From an uncultured Bacillaceae bacterium (lineage in GTDB: Bacteria; Bacillota; Bacilli; Bacillales; Caldibacillaceae), in the NCBI GenBank assembly GCA_937983015.1, contig CALKAK010000040.1:1-8524 (forward strand): DNA of 8,524 nucleotides. The letters are read 5' to 3'. The position numbers and the translations under genes were made by a program. Of this stretch, positions 5,984-8,524 are shown piece by piece (position 1 is the stretch's first letter; each line of letters begins with the position of its first letter). The notes under the pieces were generated by a model, which did not search any database, was not told where the DNA came from, and worked only from the letters and a program-made list of their open reading frames with translations.

Positions 5984-6757
5984 TTAAATGACTTTCGCTT
6001 CTTTATGAAGCAGCTGCACTAATTCTTGTACTTGTTCTTTTAAATCACCTTGCAAAATACGTCCAGCCTCTTTTTCCGGTGGCAGAAAAACTTCAATGCG
6101 TTTTGTTTTTGCTTCGACATCTTCTTCATCCAGGTCAAGATCATCAAGCTCTAGTTCATCCAGCGGTTTTTTCTTCGCCTTCATAATCCCCGGTAAGGAT
6201 GGATAACGTGGCTCATTGAGACCTTGCTGAGCTGTAACCAATAATGGCAAACTCGCCTCAATATGTTCTTCATCACCTTCTGCATCCCGTACCGCAGTTA
6301 CCTTATCTCCATCGATCGTTAACTTCGTTATCGTTGTAATATAGGGAATATCAAGCAACTCGGCAACACGTGGACCTACCTGACCAGAAGCATTATCGAT
6401 CGCTAAATTACCGGCAAGTATCAAGTCGAAATCCTGGTCTTTTAGATATTCTGCCAGTACCCGGGCGGTTGTATATTGATCCTGTTCTTCAACGTCTTCT
6501 TCAATATTGATCAATACCGCTTTATCGGCTCCCATCGCCAGTGCTTGGCGAAGTTGCTTTTCACTATCTTCATTCCCGACGGTAACGACTGTAACCTCGC
6601 CACCATGTTCGTCACGAATTTGGATCGCCTCTTCAACCGCGTATTCATCATAAGGATTGATGATCCACTCAACCCCTTCATCATCAATCCGCCCATCTTG
6701 AATTACAATCTTTTCTTCCGTATCAAATGTACTTTTTAATAAAACGAAAATATTCAC
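5984..6757 (-). CDS. etfB: Electron transfer flavoprotein beta subunit
   Basis: The partner of EtfA, holding the nucleotide (AMP) site and shaping the FAD pocket. The pair links acyl-CoA dehydrogenases to the respiratory chain. The 257 residues include FDTEEKIVI (11-19), INPYDEYAVEEAI (33-45), AMGADKAVLI (74-83) and AIDNASGQVGPRVAELL (119-135). The family signature LLVTAQQGLNEPRYPSLPGI (172-191) leads into MKAKKKPL. An acidic patch (DELELDDLDLDEED, 200-213) follows it. The start is the GTG at 6757, six bases after AGGAGGGG (6764-6771), and gives MNIFVLLKSTFDTEEK, the usual N-terminus. The frame stays open upstream to 6910, but that part overlaps fadB and is not EtfB-like. The gap to fadB is 34 bases and to etfA 30. 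Confidence 0.96.
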   Translation of the reverse strand: MNIFVLLKSTFDTEEKIVIQDGRIDDEGVEWIINPYDEYAVEEAIQIRDEHGGEVTVVTVGNEDSEKQLRQALAMGADKAVLINIEEDVEEQDQYTTARVLAEYLKDQDFDLILAGNLAIDNASGQVGPRVAELLDIPYITTITKLTIDGDKVTAVRDAEGDEEHIEASLPLLVTAQQGLNEPRYPSLPGIMKAKKKPLDELELDDLDLDEEDVEAKTKRIEVFLPPEKEAGRILQGDLKEQVQELVQLLHKEAKVI

Positions 6758-6791
6758 ATGAATCCCCTCCTGACCGTGTTTGTTTCGAGTT

Positions 6792-7565
6792 TTATTTTCC
6801 GGTAAATTTCGGCTTCCGTTTTTCCAGGAATGCCTGTATTCCTTCTTTGGCATCTTCCCTTGAGAAAACTTCACTGAAAAATTCCGCTTCCTTTTCAACC
6901 CGTTCGGCAAAACTTGCTGATTCCATTTGATTGATTAAATACAAGACTGCCGATACAGTTGACGGAGACTTTTCAGCAATTTTTCTAGCCAGGTCCATCG
7001 TTTTTGTGAATACCTCTTCTTCTACAACAGCTTGATTGGCCAACCCCCATTCAACCGCTTCCACACCGGTGATCGGTTCTGCGGAGAGAATCATCTCCAC
7101 CGCTTTACTCGGCCCGACCAGACGAGGAAGTCGCTGGGTACCTGCAAATCCGGGAATGATTCCAAGTGATGTTTCCGGTAGACCGAGCTTGGCGGTTTCA
7201 CTAACGATGCGCATATGACAACTCATGGCAAGCTCTAAACCGCCACCCAGAGCTACTCCATGGATCGAGGCGATCACAGGTTTCGGATACTGTTCAATTT
7301 TATCCAGGATGTGCTGGCCTTTGCGGGCGAGAAAGTACGCTTCTTTTTTTGACTGAATGGTTGTAAATTCTTTAATGTCAGCTCCAGCACAGAAAAAGCG
7401 ACCTTCTCCTCTTAATACAAGGACCCGGACATCGTCATCATTTCGATATTGTTCCAATACTTGATCAAGTTGCTTTAACAGTTCCGAAGACAAGGCGTTT
7501 GCCGGTGGCCGATCGATCGTGATCACGGCAATTTTTTCATCAACTTCTGTTTTTAAATGCGCCAA
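6792..7565 (-). CDS. fadB: Enoyl-CoA hydratase, fatty acid beta-oxidation
   Basis: It adds water to trans-2-enoyl-CoA to make 3-hydroxyacyl-CoA, the second step of beta-oxidation. The 257-residue crotonase-fold protein has the oxyanion-hole segment CAGADIKEF (59-67) and ALGGGLELAMSCHMRI (105-120) with catalytic Glu111. LPETSLGIIPGFAGTQRLPR (129-148) carries catalytic Glu131. Both glutamates align with Glu144 and Glu164 of the rat enzyme, so hydratase activity is expected rather than an isomerase-only role. It is a single-domain protein, as in Bacillus (formerly ysiB), not the large E. coli FadB. The start codon is an unusual TTG at 7565, backed by AGGGGAGGG (7572-7580) six bases upstream. It is second in the operon, 29 bases after fadR. 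Confidence 0.94.
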   Translation of the reverse strand: MAHLKTEVDEKIAVITIDRPPANALSSELLKQLDQVLEQYRNDDDVRVLVLRGEGRFFCAGADIKEFTTIQSKKEAYFLARKGQHILDKIEQYPKPVIASIHGVALGGGLELAMSCHMRIVSETAKLGLPETSLGIIPGFAGTQRLPRLVGPSKAVEMILSAEPITGVEAVEWGLANQAVVEEEVFTKTMDLARKIAEKSPSTVSAVLYLINQMESASFAERVEKEAEFFSEVFSREDAKEGIQAFLEKRKPKFTGK

Positions 7566-7594
7566 ATTTCTCCCTCCCCTTTTGTTCTTGGTTT

Positions 7595-8182
7595 TTAGTT
7601 TGTTCCTTTCAAACCGTATAACAATAGCTGATGGACCTTCGGTGCCAGGCTAACGAGATCATATTTATGATCATTCATCACCCAGGTGGTGGCGGTTTCA
7701 TCAATGGTCCCGAAAATCATCTGTCGAGCGAGACGGACATCGAGCGTTTTTGGGAACAATCCTTGTTCAATTCCCTCGAGGACGATTTGATCGACGAGTT
7801 TCAAATACTCTTTTAATATATTATTGATTTTGAAACGCAAGTCCCGATTCGTTTGTCTGAGTTCCAGTTGTGTCACGACAGCCAGGTGGTGGTCACTCGC
7901 CAAGATTTTATAATGATTTTCTATCAGCATGAGTAGTTTTTCTTCCGCTGTTGACTTTTCTTGGATGATTGGCATAACGGATTGGATGAATTGCTCCAAT
8001 TTTTCTTGGAAGAGGGAAATCAGGATGTCCTCTTTATTTTTGAAATATAAATAAATCGTTCCGTCTGCCACGCCAGCCTGTTTCGCAATTTTAGAGACCT
8101 GGCATTGATGATACCCGTTTTCGGCTATGGTGATCACTGCTGCGTCAATAATTTGTTTATACTTCGGTTTTTGTTTTTTCAT
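7595..8182 (-). CDS. fadR: TetR-family repressor of fatty acid degradation
   Basis: FadR (formerly ysiA) represses fatty-acid degradation genes and is released by long-chain acyl-CoA. The 195-residue protein has an N-terminal TetR DNA-binding domain: helix-turn-helix about 28-50, with VSKIAKQAGVADGTIYLYFKNKEDI read across 29-53. The C-terminal ligand and dimer domain contains QLELRQTNRDLR (105-116) and RQMIFGTIDETATTWVMNDHKYDL (153-176), a strong match to Bacillus FadR. I chose the ATG at 8182, which has GAAGGTG five bases upstream and gives MKKQKPKYKQIIDAAV, matching the usual N-terminus and a length close to 194. The frame is open for 20 more codons to 8242, but that ATG has no ribosome binding site. 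It heads the operon, and its own operator lies 115 bases upstream. Confidence 0.95.
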   Translation of the reverse strand: MKKQKPKYKQIIDAAVITIAENGYHQCQVSKIAKQAGVADGTIYLYFKNKEDILISLFQEKLEQFIQSVMPIIQEKSTAEEKLLMLIENHYKILASDHHLAVVTQLELRQTNRDLRFKINNILKEYLKLVDQIVLEGIEQGLFPKTLDVRLARQMIFGTIDETATTWVMNDHKYDLVSLAPKVHQLLLYGLKGTN

Positions 8183-8292
8183 ACTTACACCTTCATTTTT
8201 TGTTTCAATTTGCTTTTCCCAAACCTGATTCAAGAGTTTCATAAGTTGGCAAAAGCGCCAATGTATTCACATCGGGCAGGAAAAGCATCATG

Positions 8293-8318
8293 AATATGAA
8301 TGAATAATCATTCATATT
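8293..8318. promoter_or_regulatory. FadR operator
   Basis: The core TGAATGAATAATCATTCA (8297-8314) agrees at every position with the B. subtilis FadR consensus TGAATGAMTANTCATTCA. The symmetry is longer than the core: an 11-bp perfect inverted repeat, AATATGAATGA (8293-8303) and TCATTCATATT (8308-8318), around ATAA. It lies immediately downstream of the -10 of the fadR promoter, covering the predicted transcription start, so bound FadR would block initiation of its own operon. Confidence 0.93.
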
Positions 8319-8321
8319 TTT

Positions 8322-8350
8322 ATTTTAATAAAACAATGAAAAAATGTCAA
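8322..8350 (-). promoter_or_regulatory. Sigma-A promoter of fadR-fadB-etfB-etfA
   Basis: The minus strand has a perfect TTGACA (8345-8350), a 17-base spacer and TAAAAT (8322-8327). Start of transcription is expected near 8315, inside the FadR operator. The leader to the fadR ATG is about 133 bases. This promoter is separated from the lcfA stop codon by a possible terminator, so it lets the four genes be transcribed apart from lcfA. Confidence 0.85.
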
Positions 8351-8363
8351 ACATTATCCTTTC

Positions 8364-8391
8364 AAAAAAATAAAGCCGAAAACGGGCACTT
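8364..8391 (-). terminator. Possible weak terminator after lcfA
   Basis: On the minus strand AAGTGCCCGTTTTCGGCTTT can fold into a short stem (CCG/CGG extended by G-C and A-U pairs with a bulge), followed by ATTTTTTT (8364-8371). The T-run is good but the stem is short and imperfect. Partial read-through from lcfA into fadR is therefore likely. Confidence 0.5.
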
Positions 8392-8414
8392 GTTCAAAGG
8401 TCTTTTGATTCTTT

Positions 8415-8524
8415 TTACGATTTTACCTGTTCTTCCGCCATCTTCTTCTTCTCTTCTTCCACTAACTGACGGCGAAGGATTTTTCCAACGGTTGTTTTCG
8501 GAAGTTCATCACGAAATTCATAGA
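8415..8524 (-). CDS. lcfA: Long-chain fatty-acid-CoA ligase, C-terminal end (cut by window edge)
   Basis: The last 35 residues of an acyl-CoA synthetase of the adenylate-forming family, which activates fatty acids with ATP and CoA before beta-oxidation. The visible part is YEFRDELPKTTVGKILRRQL and a lysine/glutamate-rich tail ending in QVKS and TAA (8415-8417). PKTTVGKILRR is the family's last conserved motif; its lysine (14th visible residue) is the one needed for adenylate formation. The identity lcfA rather than another acyl-CoA ligase rests on this motif and on the neighbouring fadR-fadB-etfBA order, which matches B. subtilis. Most of the gene and its promoter are outside the window. Confidence 0.85.
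   Translation of the reverse strand, partial: YEFRDELPKTTVGKILRRQLVEEEKKKMAEEQVKS

Noticed and set aside
6758..6910. N-terminal extension of etfB to 6910
   Set aside because: It overlaps the end of fadB in another frame, and its residues do not resemble EtfB. The GTG at 6757 has a strong ribosome binding site and the usual N-terminus.
1..8524. Mobile element, prophage, CRISPR, defence island or novel gene cluster
   Set aside because: All genes are recognised housekeeping or metabolic genes in the conserved Bacillus order. There are no direct repeats, no transposase or integrase, and no unexplained coding region.

Overview
The window reads as an ordinary chromosomal segment of a Bacillaceae-type Firmicute. 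The protein sequences are close to what I know of Bacillus subtilis, the Shine-Dalgarno sequences are strong and purine-rich, GTG and TTG starts are common, and the gene order (lcfA-fadR-fadB-etfB-etfA-trxA-uvrC-lysC-yslB-sdhC) is the well-known Bacillus order. I cannot name the genus. I see no transposase, phage gene, integrase, CRISPR array, rRNA or tRNA, and no stretch of clearly foreign composition.

Layout, left to right. At 1-121 is the 5' end of sdhC (minus strand, cut by the window edge) with a promoter at 198-226. It is divergent from yslB (380-808, the only plus-strand gene). yslB and lysC converge on one bidirectional terminator (819-848). lysC (847-2094, minus) is preceded by a complete lysine riboswitch: promoter, aptamer and intrinsic terminator between 2124 and 2411. 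It also contains an in-frame internal start for a separate beta subunit. uvrC (2554-4338) and trxA (4480-4794) follow, each with its own upstream region. From 4973 to 8182 lies the fatty-acid degradation operon fadR-fadB-etfB-etfA, all minus strand with gaps of about 30 bases. It ends in a strong terminator (4875-4928). The 3' end of lcfA (acyl-CoA synthetase) closes the window.

How it works together. LcfA activates fatty acids to acyl-CoA, and FadB hydrates the enoyl-CoA intermediates. EtfA and EtfB carry electrons from acyl-CoA dehydrogenase towards the quinone pool, and FadR represses the set until long-chain acyl-CoA accumulates. A textbook FadR operator sits on the start point of a strong promoter between lcfA and fadR, so fadR and the genes after it appear to be autorepressed independently of lcfA. 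lysC makes the first committed step of the aspartate pathway and is controlled by lysine at the RNA level. uvrC and trxA are DNA-repair and redox housekeeping genes.

I found no undescribed system. The points worth a second look are regulatory: the internal FadR promoter and operator, the conserved lysC internal start, the overlapping trxA promoters, and an unexplained inverted repeat upstream of sdhC.
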